A DNA stretch of 64,000 bases, from contig OZ244871.1 of assembly GCA_965221105.1 (NCBI GenBank), positions 1,426,001-1,490,000 on the forward strand. The letters run 5' to 3'. Both the position numbers and the translations under genes were made by a program. This document shows, in pieces, positions 5,997 to 16,846 of this stretch. The number at the start of each line of letters is the position of its first letter. The stretch's first letter is position 1. Below the pieces are notes generated by a model that saw only the letters and a list, made by a program, of their open reading frames with translations, did not search any database and was not told the origin of the DNA. The DNA comes from GM7GCV1 sp965221105. Its GTDB lineage: Bacteria > Pseudomonadota > Gammaproteobacteria > Pseudomonadales > GM7GCV1.

Positions 5997-8630
5997 ATGA
6001 CTGATAGAATCAATGCAACCCTGGCGGGTTGGCTGCTAGTTGGAGGCTTGTTTGCTGCGGTTATCGCGCAAGTCGGGCAGGCGCAGGGGACGGCCGAGGC
6101 TGCTCTGTCGAGGGCCGGGGAGATTGAAGAGGTGGTGGTGGTCGGCTCCCGGCACCGAGACCGCTCGGCCGACGACTCTCCAGTTCCGGTCGATGTCATC
6201 GGCGGCGATGAATTCGCTGCCCAGGGCGGCTCCAACATGGAAGACCTCGTCGCCAGCCTGGTGCCCTCCTACAACGTCAGTCAGGAGCCCATCAGTGACG
6301 CCGCCACGTTCATTCGACCGGCCACGCTGCGCGGGCTGGCGCCAGACGCCACGCTCGTGCTCGTTAACGGCAAGCGGCGTCATCGGGCAGCCGTGATCGC
6401 TCTCCTTGGCGCTGGTATTTCCGGTGGCTCCCAGGGACCCGATGTTTCAGTCATCCCAGCTATCGCACTTGATAGGCTCGAAGTGCTGCGCGACGGTGCT
6501 TCTGCCCAGTACGGTTCTGACGCCATCGCCGGTGTTATGAACTTCGTGCTCAAGGATGATAATTCAGGTATGGCCTTCGACGCCAAGTGGGGCAGCCACT
6601 ATGAAGGCGATGGTGACGCGCTGACGCTATCAACCAACGTTGGCCTGCCACTGACTGAGTACGGCTTTGCCAACCTGAGCTTCGAGTGGAAGGAATCTGA
6701 CCCCACCAGCCGCAGCATCCAGCGTGGCGACGCCCAAGTGCTCATTGATGCCGGCAACACCCATGTGCGCCAGCCGGCGCAGGTCTGGGGAGCACCGGAA
6801 TACTCCGGTGACTTCAAGTTATTCGGCAACTTCGGCCTCGAACTCGGCAATGGTATGGAAGCATACGCCTTCGGCAACTGGGCGGAACGCCAGGTGGAAG
6901 GCGGGTTCTACTACCGAAATCCACACACCCGCAATGGAGTATTCCGTGGGCCGACCGTTGATCCGGCCACCGGATTGACCGCCAACCAGGGCGGCAACGT
7001 CAGCGTCGACAGCGTCAAAGTAGCTGACCTGAGTGGGACCTGGATGCCGGGCTCCACCACCTGTCCAGGTGGCGTCCCGATCATCGATAACGTGCCTCAC
7101 CCCGGCATCATGGCCATGGTGCAGGGCAGCGCCGACTGCTACACCCTCTATGAGAAGTTCCCTGGCGGTTTCACGCCCCAGTTTGGCGGCCACATTGACG
7201 ACCTCGCCTTGGCTGGCGGGCTGCGCGGACAGCTCGGCGACTGGTATTTCGACCTCAGCGCCGTGGCAGGCCGCAGCAACGCCGAATTCTACATCTACAA
7301 CACCATCAACCCGCAGCTTCTGGGCCAAAGAAACGATATCGACACCTACTACGACGCGGGTGCCTACACCGAGACGGACCGCACGGTCAACCTCGACCTG
7401 TCGAGGCAGCTGAATGTCGGCAACCTTTACGGGCCACTCAATCTGGCGGTTGGGTTTGAATACCGGGATGAGACCTTCAAGATCACTAACGGGGAACCCA
7501 ACTCCTTCTACATCGACCGTGAGTACCATCTCGCCCAGCAGGGCTTTGGAATTGGTTCCAACGGGTTTCCCGGCTTCCAGCCCGGTGATGCCGGTAGCCA
7601 CAAGACCAGCGCCATTGCTGCGTACATTGACCTTGAGGCCAACGTGACCGACCGGCTGCTGCTCGGCGGTGCCCTGCGCTACGAGGACTACGACGAATTC
7701 GGCGACACGCTGGATGTGAAGGGCGCCGCCCGGCTCCAAGTGACTGACAGATTTGCCCTTCGTGGCGCGGTCAGCACCGGCTTTCGGGTGCCGACCGCTG
7801 GCCAGGCGAATCTGCGTAACGTGACCACTGCGTTTATCAACGGAGCGCTGGCCGATGTTGCCACGTTGCCACCAACCCATCCGGTCGCCCAGCAACTGGG
7901 TGCCCAAGCCCTCACTCCTGAGGAATCCGTAAATATCACGGTCGGGGCCGTGTTTCAGGCTGGGCTTGCCGATGTCACCATCGATTACTACAACATTGAA
8001 ATCAAGGACCGCATCGCATTTACCAGCGAATTCGCTCTCACTCCCAGCGACATCGAAGCCCTGCTGGCTGCAGGAGTGAGTGATGCCACCAGTTTCAGCT
8101 CCGCACGGTTCTTTTCCAACCAGCAGACGATCGATGTCCAGGGCGTGGATGTTGTCGTTACACTCCCCTTCGATGTAGGTAGCGGATCCTCGGCGATCAC
8201 TATCGCGGCCAACTGGTCAGAGATTGAAATGAGCAAGTTCAACCCAGAGTTCACGAACGAGCGCACACGGCTGCAGATCGAAGAGGGACGCCCCGACACA
8301 CGGGTGGTTGCGACCTGGACCCACCTCCAGGGACCATGGCGATTCATGGCGCGGGGCCGCTACTACGGCAGGTTTTTTGATGCCCCCACTAACACCGATG
8401 ACCCCTCGCAGTGGTTTAACTCAGCGGATTCGGAGTTTCTGGTTGATCTGGAAGCCTCGTACGAGTTGACCGACACTCTCACGCTGACGCTGGGCGCCCA
8501 GAACGCCTTCGACACCTTTCCTGCGGAGAATCCTTCGGGCGAGGTGGCTGGCCTGCTTTATCCCGAAAGCTCCCCGCACGGCTTCAACGGTGGCTATTAC
8601 TACGTGAGAGCCCTCTGGCGCAGACCATAG
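5997..8630 (+). CDS. TonB-dependent outer-membrane receptor (1)
   Basis: An 877-residue outer-membrane active transporter. Residues 1-30 form a signal peptide. The plug domain starts with a TonB-box-like EIEEVVVVGSRHRDRS (about residues 41-56) and contains LRGLAPDATLVLVNGKRRH and LDRLEVLRDGASAQYGSDAI, typical of plugs. The rest is a 22-strand-type barrel ending in an aromatic-containing strand (YYYVRALWRRP). It is a close paralog of the receptor at 21850-24429 (plugs almost superimposable). The substrate is unknown; no ABC or enzyme genes accompany it. A strong hairpin terminator lies just behind it, so it is monocistronic. Confidence 0.93.
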   Translation: MTDRINATLAGWLLVGGLFAAVIAQVGQAQGTAEAALSRAGEIEEVVVVGSRHRDRSADDSPVPVDVIGGDEFAAQGGSNMEDLVASLVPSYNVSQEPISDAATFIRPATLRGLAPDATLVLVNGKRRHRAAVIALLGAGISGGSQGPDVSVIPAIALDRLEVLRDGASAQYGSDAIAGVMNFVLKDDNSGMAFDAKWGSHYEGDGDALTLSTNVGLPLTEYGFANLSFEWKESDPTSRSIQRGDAQVLIDAGNTHVRQPAQVWGAPEYSGDFKLFGNFGLELGNGMEAYAFGNWAERQVEGGFYYRNPHTRNGVFRGPTVDPATGLTANQGGNVSVDSVKVADLSGTWMPGSTTCPGGVPIIDNVPHPGIMAMVQGSADCYTLYEKFPGGFTPQFGGHIDDLALAGGLRGQLGDWYFDLSAVAGRSNAEFYIYNTINPQLLGQRNDIDTYYDAGAYTETDRTVNLDLSRQLNVGNLYGPLNLAVGFEYRDETFKITNGEPNSFYIDREYHLAQQGFGIGSNGFPGFQPGDAGSHKTSAIAAYIDLEANVTDRLLLGGALRYEDYDEFGDTLDVKGAARLQVTDRFALRGAVSTGFRVPTAGQANLRNVTTAFINGALADVATLPPTHPVAQQLGAQALTPEESVNITVGAVFQAGLADVTIDYYNIEIKDRIAFTSEFALTPSDIEALLAAGVSDATSFSSARFFSNQQTIDVQGVDVVVTLPFDVGSGSSAITIAANWSEIEMSKFNPEFTNERTRLQIEEGRPDTRVVATWTHLQGPWRFMARGRYYGRFFDAPTNTDDPSQWFNSADSEFLVDLEASYELTDTLTLTLGAQNAFDTFPAENPSGEVAGLLYPESSPHGFNGGYYYVRALWRRP

Positions 8631-8673
8631 CGGCAGCGAGCGTTCCGTTCAAGGAGTTGTGACCTTCAGCAGC

Positions 8674-8704
8674 AACGAGGCCTGCAGGGAGCAGGCCTCG
8701 TTTG
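8674..8704 (+). terminator. Rho-independent terminator of TonB receptor 1
   Basis: AACGAGGCCTGC (8674-8685) pairs perfectly with GCAGGCCTCGTT (8691-8702) around a 5-nt loop, followed by T. It sits 44 nt after the receptor stop codon. Confidence 0.85.
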
Positions 8705-9157
8705 TGCAGTGGAGCTTGGTCAGGAGATGCTTCAAATCAGCGAGACTACTTCTGTTTCGCGATTGCCTTATTGGGCGTGATCGCGTGCGGGATGATCTCC
8801 AGTTGATCGTTTCAGGCCGAGACAGCCTCCTCCGCCTCAGAGCCCCTGAGGCTTAAGCGAATCCATTTTCGAAATTAACGCACCAGTCACAGACTCTTCG
8901 TGAAAGTCGGCTCAAGTTCCACAATCTGCACGCCATCGCCATCTGCATAAGACTGACGGTTTTCAACGCGGGTCTGGCCTTCCTGCACGCGTAAACCAGT
9001 CAATCAACCCTGGGTACGCGAGTTCCTCTTGCCCGGATAACCCCGTTCTTTACTGAGACGCAAGCCCAGTCTTGCCTTGCAGGGAAGGGTCTGCCGGTGT
9101 ACGCCAAGAGTGATGGCGAGCACGTGCCCGTCCCCGTCTCCGTTCCTCGATATAGGA
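8705..9157. other. Intergenic region with a possible gene fragment
   Basis: No intact gene is seen. On the minus strand about 9001-8899 a short frame reads VQEGQTRVENRQSYADGDGV, then QIVELEPTFTKSL and a stop, which looks like the tail of a real protein whose front is missing. The family was not recognised. Confidence 0.3.
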
Positions 9158-10447
<1,290 letters not shown>

Positions 10448-10570
10448 CCTTGTTCTCCTTGAAGAGTTCGTCGTCGGTGAAGCCGGCATAGGCCGCAACT
10501 TGATTTGTCCCAGCACATCCCAGCGATGATACTGGAGACCCAGTGACATGCATAGACTGACTGACCTCCC

Positions 10571-10592
10571 GGTAGTGTCTCACTTTGAAATT
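10571..10592 (+). repeat. Transposon-end-like repeat, copy 3
   Basis: GGTAGTGTCTCACTTTGAAA, one mismatch from the copy at 2191. The 8 bp before it are GACCTCCC, the exact reverse complement of the 8 bp before the 2191 copy. No gene of the secreted family is next to it. Confidence 0.55.
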
Positions 10593-10904
10593 CTCTCCTG
10601 GCTAGCTTTCCTTTCAAGAAAATATCTGTATCCTTACCGAAGTTTCAGGTTTTGGTTACGGGCAGTAAGATGCCCACGTCGAGCCTTGGCCGCTGTAGAT
10701 CCCCAAATTAAGAGCAGGATCATCGGGAAGAGCCGGCGGCACTGAGGTGACGAAATTCGGACAGTGCTGCCGGCACAATTTCGTCCGAGATTGCGGGCTT
10801 GATTGTGGGCCGACTAGAGGTGCGACTGGCGTATCGCAAGACTTCCTGATGGAAGCGGACTGTCTGTGAATGGTGGAAATGGCTCATAGTAAGGATGTCT
10901 GCCT
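10593..10904. other. Upstream region of the first cytochrome c oxidase operon
   Basis: No gene or strong promoter is visible. The region separates the divergent symporter from the oxidase operon and must carry the operon promoter. Confidence 0.35.
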
Positions 10905-12413
10905 ATGGCTATCGCAGTCGCTTTGATTCTACTGGTCATCGGATCGGTTCTCTTTAATTTTCTGTCTCCCTGGCAGTTCACTCCAGTCGCCTCCAATTGG
11001 GGCAGCATTGACACAACTATCCTGATCACCTTTGCGATCACCGGTGCAGTGACTCTTGCAGTCGCCGTCTTCCTCATTTATGTGCTCATCAAATACCGCA
11101 CTCGCCCCGGACTGAAGGCTCGCTATCAGCCTGAGAACAAGAAACTCGAATGGTGGCTGATCGGTCTCAGTACTGTGGGCATTGTCGGCATGCTGGCGCC
11201 GGGGCTTGTTGTCTACAACGACTTCATCACCGTGCCCGAGGAAGCTCACGAATTTGAAGCTGTGGGCAGTCAGTGGCGCTGGACTTTCAGATACCCGGGG
11301 GACGACGGCGTATTCGGCACAAGCGAGCCGCGATTTATAGACGGCCAGAATCCACTGGGGCTCAATCCTGAAGACCCCAATGGGCAGGATGATCGCATTA
11401 TTTTAGCAAACGAGGTCTACGTGCCATTGAATCGGCCGGTCAAGGCACTGTTGCGGTCTGTGGACGTTTTGCACAATTTTTATGTCCCCCAGATCCGCGC
11501 CAAGATGGATCTGGTTCCCGGCATCGTTTCCTGGTTCTGGTTTGAGCCCACTGTCGATGGGCGCTATGAAGTGTTGTGTGCAGAGCTTTGTGGGGTCGGC
11601 CACTACAATATGCGTGGTCATCTGGTGATTGCCGAGGAAGATGAATTCCAGAGCTGGCTGAATCAGCAGCCTACTTTCGCCGAAACCCTGACCGCGGGGA
11701 CAATCGGCGGACTGGTTGAACAGGGCGAAGCGCTGGCCAAAGGGCAGGGCTGTGTCGCCTGCCACAGCGTCGATGGAAGTCCGAGTCTGGCACCTGGCTG
11801 GCTCAATACTTTTGGTACTACCAAAACCTTGGTTGACGGGAGCACTGTCGTTGTCGATGAAGCCTACTTCAAGGAATCCATCGTCGACCCCAACGCCAAG
11901 ATGGTCGCAGGCTATCCGGCAGTGATGATCCCCTACAATTTCAGCGAAGAGCAGCTGGATGCACTGGTCGCCTACGCACAGTCACTGAGTCAGGAATCCA
12001 CAGGGGATGAAGCCGGACAGGATGATGTCGAAGATGGCGCCGAGCAGCAACCACAGGACGCCACGGAATCGGTTGCACCCGAAGAACCGATTGCCGATCT
12101 GAGCCCGGCTGAACTCGGAGCCCGGGTGGCATCTGAGAACGTCTGCAATACCTGCCACAGCGTCGACGGCTCCCCAGGTGTCGGACCGACTTGGAAAGAC
12201 CTCTATGGCTCCGCACGCACCCTGGCAGACGGCAGCACTCTTATTGCGGACGAAGCCTATATTCGCGAATCCATTGTAAATCCGTCGGCAAAAATCGTGC
12301 AGGGCTACGCCCCCAGCATGCCGCCACTGCCGTTGACCGAAAAACAGATTGATGCGTTGGTCGCCTACGCCAAGGCAAACTCATCGCACAGACTTGAAGC
12401 AGAAGGGGAGTAG
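10905..12413 (+). CDS. coxB: Cytochrome c oxidase subunit II with two tandem cytochrome c domains
   Basis: A 502-residue CuA-carrying subunit. Two N-terminal membrane helices (about residues 5-20 and 37-62) and a further hydrophobic segment (about 85-105) precede the cupredoxin domain. The CuA ligands are visible: His in DVLHNFYVPQ, then Cys225, Cys229, His233 and Met236 in CAELCGVGHYNM. Behind it lie two class I cytochrome c domains, with CVACH at residue 283 and CNTCH at residue 414. The two share the pattern HSVDGSP, DGST, DEAY, ES(I)V and ALVAYA, so they arose by duplication. The linker is acidic and Gln-rich. First gene of a five-gene operon. Two fused hemes c suggest electrons are taken directly from a bc1 complex or small carriers. 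Confidence 0.93.
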   Translation: MAIAVALILLVIGSVLFNFLSPWQFTPVASNWGSIDTTILITFAITGAVTLAVAVFLIYVLIKYRTRPGLKARYQPENKKLEWWLIGLSTVGIVGMLAPGLVVYNDFITVPEEAHEFEAVGSQWRWTFRYPGDDGVFGTSEPRFIDGQNPLGLNPEDPNGQDDRIILANEVYVPLNRPVKALLRSVDVLHNFYVPQIRAKMDLVPGIVSWFWFEPTVDGRYEVLCAELCGVGHYNMRGHLVIAEEDEFQSWLNQQPTFAETLTAGTIGGLVEQGEALAKGQGCVACHSVDGSPSLAPGWLNTFGTTKTLVDGSTVVVDEAYFKESIVDPNAKMVAGYPAVMIPYNFSEEQLDALVAYAQSLSQESTGDEAGQDDVEDGAEQQPQDATESVAPEEPIADLSPAELGARVASENVCNTCHSVDGSPGVGPTWKDLYGSARTLADGSTLIADEAYIRESIVNPSAKIVQGYAPSMPPLPLTEKQIDALVAYAKANSSHRLEAEGE

Positions 12414-12418
12414 TTACC

Positions 12419-14215
12419 ATGGCCTACGCTGAAGATGCCGAAAGGGAGCCGCTGCACGAACCGCAGAGTTTCTGGACAAAATACGTCTGGAGTCAGGACC
12501 ACAAAGTTATTGCGATCCAGTATTCGTTGACGGCCATTGTGGCTGGCATGGTAGCGCTGACACTGTCATCGCTCATGCGCATGCAGATTGGCCTGCCGGG
12601 CATAATCGAAATGGACGCGGACACCTATTACCAGTACATGACCATGCATGGCATGATTATGGTGATTTACCTGCTCACTGCATTATTTCTGGGCGGGTTT
12701 GGCAACTACCTGATTCCCCTGATGTGCGGTGCCAGGGATATGGTATTCCCCTATGTCAACATGCTGAGCTTTTGGGCCTACCTGCTCTCGGTGTTGATTC
12801 TGTTCGCGAGCTTTTTTGTCCCGGGAGGGCCAACCGGCGCGGGCTGGACGCTCTATCCACCGCAGGCCATTACCCAGGGAACGCCGGGTGCTGACTGGGG
12901 CATTATTCTGATGCTGGTATCTCTGGCAGTCTTTATCGTGGCCGCAACCATGGGCGGCCTGAACTATGTCACTACAGTGCTTCAGGCCCGGACCTACGGC
13001 ATGACGCTGATGCGCATGCCGCTGTCGGTCTGGGGCATCTTTATGGCCACGGTGCTGGCGCTGCTGGCCTTCCCAGCACTGTTTGTCAGCGCTGTCATGA
13101 TGTTACTGGACAAGACTTTGGGTACCAGCTTTTTTATGCCCGATATGGTCTCGCTCGGCCAGCAACTTGACTACAGCGGCGGTAGCCCGATCCTGTTTCA
13201 GCACCTGTTCTGGTTTTTTGGGCACCCTGAGGTATACATAGTTGCTCTGCCCGCTTTTGGCATCGTGTCGGACATCATCAGCGTACATGCGCGTAAAAAC
13301 ATCTTTGGCTACAGGCTGATGGTCTGGGCCATTGTGGCCATTGGCGTCTTGAGCTTTATCGTCTGGGCACACCACATGTACGTAAGTGGCATGAATCCCT
13401 ACTTTGGATTCTTCTTCGCCACAACGACCCTCATCATTGCAATACCCACCGCGATCAAGGTGTACAACTGGGTGCTGACCCTCTGGCAGGGGAATATTCA
13501 CCTCACGGTTCCCATGCTCTTTGCAGTGGCCTTCATTCTGACCTTCGTGGTCGGCGGCATGACCGGACTCTTTCTGGGCAATGTAATTGTCGATGTCCCC
13601 CTGTCGGACACCTACTTCGTGGTTGCCCACTTTCACATGGTGATGGGTGTTGCGCCCATTCTTGTGGTTTTTGGAGCCATCTATCACTGGTACCCCAAAA
13701 TTACCGGGCGCATGCTCAATGACACCATCGGCCAAATCCACTTCTGGATTACCTTCATCGGCACCTACCTCATCTACTTCCCCATGCATTATTTGGGAAT
13801 TTTGGGCATGCCCCGGCGCTACTATGCCTATGAACACTACGACTTCCTGCCGCAATCTGCCGCTGATCTGAACGCCTTTATAACAGTGGTTGCCCTGATT
13901 CTGGGAACCGGCCAGTTCCTGTTCCTGTACAACATGTTCTGGAGTTACTTTTGGGGTGAAAAAGCGTCTCCCAATCCCTGGAAGGCCTGCTCGCTGGAAT
14001 GGCTCACCCCCGATACTCCGCCCATTCATGGCAACTGGCGGGACAAGCTGCCAGTCGTGCATCGCTGGGCCTACGACTACAGCGTCCCGGGTGTGGATGA
14101 CGACTTTGTGCCACAAACCGTTTCAACCGACGAGGTTGCCACTGAATCGGAAACCGACGAAGAGATCTTCCATGGAGAGGATCAGCACTCAGGTGGGAAT
14201 CCGGGGATTGCATAG
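12419..14215 (+). CDS. coxA: Cytochrome c oxidase subunit I
   Basis: A 598-residue catalytic subunit of an A-type heme-copper oxidase that reduces O2 to water and pumps protons. The signature WFFGHPEVYI contains the His-Tyr pair and the D-channel glutamate; WAHHMYVSGM holds CuB histidines; VVAHFHMVMG holds heme ligands; GNYLIPLMCGARDM matches the entry of the D-channel. The C-terminus is extended by an acidic tail (about residues 565-598, rich in Glu and Asp). It follows coxB after 5 nt and is distinct from the second coxA at 55274, so the cell has two oxidases of this class. Confidence 0.95.
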   Translation: MAYAEDAEREPLHEPQSFWTKYVWSQDHKVIAIQYSLTAIVAGMVALTLSSLMRMQIGLPGIIEMDADTYYQYMTMHGMIMVIYLLTALFLGGFGNYLIPLMCGARDMVFPYVNMLSFWAYLLSVLILFASFFVPGGPTGAGWTLYPPQAITQGTPGADWGIILMLVSLAVFIVAATMGGLNYVTTVLQARTYGMTLMRMPLSVWGIFMATVLALLAFPALFVSAVMMLLDKTLGTSFFMPDMVSLGQQLDYSGGSPILFQHLFWFFGHPEVYIVALPAFGIVSDIISVHARKNIFGYRLMVWAIVAIGVLSFIVWAHHMYVSGMNPYFGFFFATTTLIIAIPTAIKVYNWVLTLWQGNIHLTVPMLFAVAFILTFVVGGMTGLFLGNVIVDVPLSDTYFVVAHFHMVMGVAPILVVFGAIYHWYPKITGRMLNDTIGQIHFWITFIGTYLIYFPMHYLGILGMPRRYYAYEHYDFLPQSAADLNAFITVVALILGTGQFLFLYNMFWSYFWGEKASPNPWKACSLEWLTPDTPPIHGNWRDKLPVVHRWAYDYSVPGVDDDFVPQTVSTDEVATESETDEEIFHGEDQHSGGNPGIA

Positions 14216-14272
14216 ACCAGGTTACCCAGAGAATGCAGCTTAGAGGTACGCACTAACGCAAGGACACACGTC

Positions 14273-14905
14273 ATGAGTTCACAACAGCTTCCCCGCCAGC
14301 AGGCGCTTGCATTTGGCACCGAGAAAGTAGCACTCTACGTGATGCTTGCCGTCATCAGCTCCCTGTTTTTCCTGTTTATCCTGGCTTTTCTGATCCGGTC
14401 CACCATAGGAGACTGGGATGCGCTGGCGCACCCATGGAATCCCCTGTCCAACCGCGGGCAACTCTGGCTCAACACATCCATGCTGCTGTGCAGCAGTCTG
14501 GCATTTGAGTATGCCCGACGCGCGGTGCAGTCAGGGAATGAATCGGGGAGTCTCAGGGGGCTGATGCTGGCCGGACTTTTTGCCTTCAGCTTTCTGGCTG
14601 GGCAACTCTGGTTGTGGCAACAAATGATAGAGCGGGGGTATCTGGTTCACAGCAATCCAGCCAACAGTTTTTTCTATGTATTTACTTTTTTACATGGTGC
14701 TCACCTGGTGGTCGGGCTCGCTTTCTGGTCCACCACCATGGGGCGGGCATGGAAGGGCATTGATGCTGAGAGGGTCGCCAAAACCACCGACCTGTGCGCA
14801 ACTTTCTGGCACTACCTGTTTGCATTGTGGCTCATCCTTTTTGGCCTGCTCGCAGGCCCCCCGGAAACCATCGCCCTCATTGCCAGCTACTGCGGCCTCA
14901 TATAG
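14273..14905 (+). CDS. Cytochrome c oxidase subunit III-like protein (first copy)
   Basis: A 210-residue membrane protein with about five helices, related to subunit III (LHGAHLVVGLAFW and FWHYLFALWLILFGLL match the HGxHVxxG and WHFxDxVW motifs). It precedes a second subunit III-like gene, so the operon carries two members of this family, as in some caa3/cbaa3-type loci. Expected to stabilise subunit I in the inner membrane. Confidence 0.8.
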   Translation: MSSQQLPRQQALAFGTEKVALYVMLAVISSLFFLFILAFLIRSTIGDWDALAHPWNPLSNRGQLWLNTSMLLCSSLAFEYARRAVQSGNESGSLRGLMLAGLFAFSFLAGQLWLWQQMIERGYLVHSNPANSFFYVFTFLHGAHLVVGLAFWSTTMGRAWKGIDAERVAKTTDLCATFWHYLFALWLILFGLLAGPPETIALIASYCGLI

Positions 14906-14968
14906 GAGCACCTCTGTGAAGCCGGAATGCCATTCGATACCCACTCGCATCTTTCAGGAGAAGCGCTG

Positions 14969-15640
14969 ATGTCCTCCGCAGAAACATCCCTTGAACCCGG
15001 CTGGAAAGGTGTAGCTGAAGACTGGGCATCAGAAAAGGACGCATTCAAGAGCGTGTCCTGGGGAAAGGCCATGATGTGGATCTTTCTGCTCAGCGACACC
15101 TTTATTTTTAGCTGTTTTCTGATCGCCTATATGACCGTGCGCTGGAGCACCCCGGTGCCTTGGCCAAACGCCAGTGAAGTTTTCGCGCTCACCATATTTG
15201 GGCAACACATCCCATTGATTCTGATTGCGATCATGACCTTCATCCTGATCACCAGTAGCGGCACCATGGCGCTGGCCGTGAACTATGGATACCGGGGCAA
15301 CAAGATGGCAACCGGTATTCTGTTGCTGATTACCGCGCTTTTCGGTCTTTCATTCGTGGGTATGCAGGCCTTTGAGTGGAGCAAGCTGATTGAAGAGGGG
15401 GTAAGACCCTGGGGCAATCCAATGGGTGCCCCTCAGTTCGGTGCCATATTCTTTATGGTGACCGGGTTTCACGGGTTTCACGTCAGTGTTGGTGTCCTCT
15501 ATTTGACTATAGTTGCCATCAAGGTGCTCAAGGGCGACTATGAGGAACGGGGCTACACCATCGTCGAAATTGCCGGGCTGTATTGGCATTTCGTCGATCT
15601 GGTCTGGGTATTTATTTTCGCCTTCTTCTACCTCTGGTAG
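14969..15640 (+). CDS. coxC: Cytochrome c oxidase subunit III (second copy)
   Basis: A 223-residue subunit III with several helices; GFHGFHVSVGVLY and LYWHFVDLVWVFIF are the family motifs. The ATG at 14969 was chosen because CAGGAG lies 9 nt upstream; an upstream in-frame start at 14927 lacks one. The gene follows the first subunit III-like gene closely. It likely shapes the oxygen path and stabilises proton pumping. Confidence 0.9.
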   Translation: MSSAETSLEPGWKGVAEDWASEKDAFKSVSWGKAMMWIFLLSDTFIFSCFLIAYMTVRWSTPVPWPNASEVFALTIFGQHIPLILIAIMTFILITSSGTMALAVNYGYRGNKMATGILLLITALFGLSFVGMQAFEWSKLIEEGVRPWGNPMGAPQFGAIFFMVTGFHGFHVSVGVLYLTIVAIKVLKGDYEERGYTIVEIAGLYWHFVDLVWVFIFAFFYLW

Positions 15641-15681
15641 AGGCTGCACGAAAACTAATGTTTTAGGAAAGGGATACAGTC

Positions 15682-16053
15682 ATGAATGCAGCTGCTGCCG
15701 AAGGCCAACAACACCCTCTGGGAGTCTACTTCAAAGTCTGGACGTTGCTCTTTGTGTTGAGTGCATTTTCCTACATGGTGGACTATTTCCAGGTACAGGG
15801 GCTGCTTCGATGGTCTCTGGTACTCCTGTTTATGTTCCTCAAGGCAGGCTTTATTATCGCCATATTTATGCATATGGCTTGGGAACGGATGGCGATGGTG
15901 TACGCCATCGGGCTGCCGCCTCTCTGCCTGCTGGTGTTTATAGGCCTGATGGGCGCTGAATCCGAGTACACAGTCCTAAATCGGCTATTCCACTTTCTCG
16001 GCGGTGTAGTGCCTGAAATTATCCCCCACGGACATGGGGCCAACGGCCACTGA
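15682..16053 (+). CDS. Cytochrome oxidase subunit IV-like protein (COX4_pro/CyoD type)
   Basis: A 123-residue small membrane protein with three helices (residues about 16-36, 42-63 and 70-92) and the motif LKAGFIIAIFMHMAWE, typical of prokaryotic subunit IV. The tail is His-rich (IIPHGHGANGH). A GGAAAGGG-type ribosome-binding site precedes the start. Last gene of the first oxidase operon. Confidence 0.85.
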   Translation: MNAAAAEGQQHPLGVYFKVWTLLFVLSAFSYMVDYFQVQGLLRWSLVLLFMFLKAGFIIAIFMHMAWERMAMVYAIGLPPLCLLVFIGLMGAESEYTVLNRLFHFLGGVVPEIIPHGHGANGH

Positions 16054-16109
16054 CGGCCGCACTGTTCTCCCTCTTGGGGGTTTGCGAAGCCCCGACCGCT
16101 GCGGACTGA

Positions 16110-16547
16110 CTATCGGACCACCAGGCAGCTGCAGGCCGCCAGATTGCATATCTTGTGCGACACACTGCCGAGCAGCAGGCCGGCAATATCACTGTGCCCT
16201 TTGCTGCCCAGAATAATAAGATCGGCCTGGACTTCGTTGGCGACCTCGACAACCGAACGGCCTGGATCACCTGTAACCAAATGGCTGTGCAGATTCTCTG
16301 CACTGATGCATTGCGCTTCCTGCACCTTGCTGACCTGTTCGGCGAGTATCACTTCAGCCTGACGCCCTAACTCCTCCTCCACCGGAAAAGCTGCAAGCTC
16401 ATAGGGTGCGAATACTACGGCACCATGGTGCCGAACGAACACCAGGTGCATGGCCGCCCGACACTGGGCAGCAAGTGTGGTGGCTGCGTCCAGCGCCTTG
16501 TTGGAGGATTCCGAACCATCAACCGCAACGACAATTGTCCTGTACAT
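16110..16547 (-). CDS. Universal stress protein, UspA family
   Basis: A 145-residue single-domain Usp. It begins MYRTIVVAVDGSESSNKAL and ends with the nucleotide-binding motif LGSKGHSDIAGLLLGSVSHK, the G-2x-G-9x-G pattern of ATP-binding members. It is cytoplasmic and probably ATP-binding. It lies convergent to the oxidase operon and may report on respiratory or energy stress. Confidence 0.92.
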   Translation of the reverse strand: MYRTIVVAVDGSESSNKALDAATTLAAQCRAAMHLVFVRHHGAVVFAPYELAAFPVEEELGRQAEVILAEQVSKVQEAQCISAENLHSHLVTGDPGRSVVEVANEVQADLIILGSKGHSDIAGLLLGSVSHKICNLAACSCLVVR

Positions 16548-16675
16548 GCTGCCCTGCCTTCGCCTTCAACCAGAAGCTCGGCCGCAATTTCTCACCAAAT
16601 GGATTGAGAGAGACTACCTCTCGCGGCATAAATACACCGCGTATACAACTACTTACAAACAAGGAGGACGGCCTT

Positions 16676-16831
16676 ATGACACCATTAGAGTGTATACCAA
16701 CCCAGCTCGAATTTCACTGGCCTGGCTGTGCCTCATTGACGCAGATCAACCAGACAGAAGGCCCGGCATACCGGTTGGTAACACGCGACATGTCAGCCCC
16801 AACGCCCGTTGAGAAATTAGTGTGGTCTTAA
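16676..16831 (+). CDS. Hypothetical small protein (51 aa) with strong ribosome-binding site
   Basis: A 51-residue open frame starting MTPLECIPTQLEFHWPGCAS and ending PTPVEKLVWS. It has an almost perfect AAGGAGG (16661-16667) 8 nt before the ATG, which is unusual for a chance frame. No signal peptide or membrane segment is seen, and the sequence was not recognised. It lies between two minus-strand genes, upstream of UspA, and would need its own promoter. It may be a real small protein or a relic with a preserved start. Confidence 0.45.
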   Translation: MTPLECIPTQLEFHWPGCASLTQINQTEGPAYRLVTRDMSAPTPVEKLVWS

Positions 16832-16846
16832 GGTGCGAACAGTGCC

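Noticed and set aside
6819..7907. 362-codon minus-strand frame inside TonB receptor 1
   Set aside because: Shadow of the receptor gene, composition is that of an antisense frame.
13103..14116. 337-codon open frame on the minus strand inside coxA
   Set aside because: Antisense shadow of a well-recognised subunit I gene; its product has no family resemblance and no start signal.
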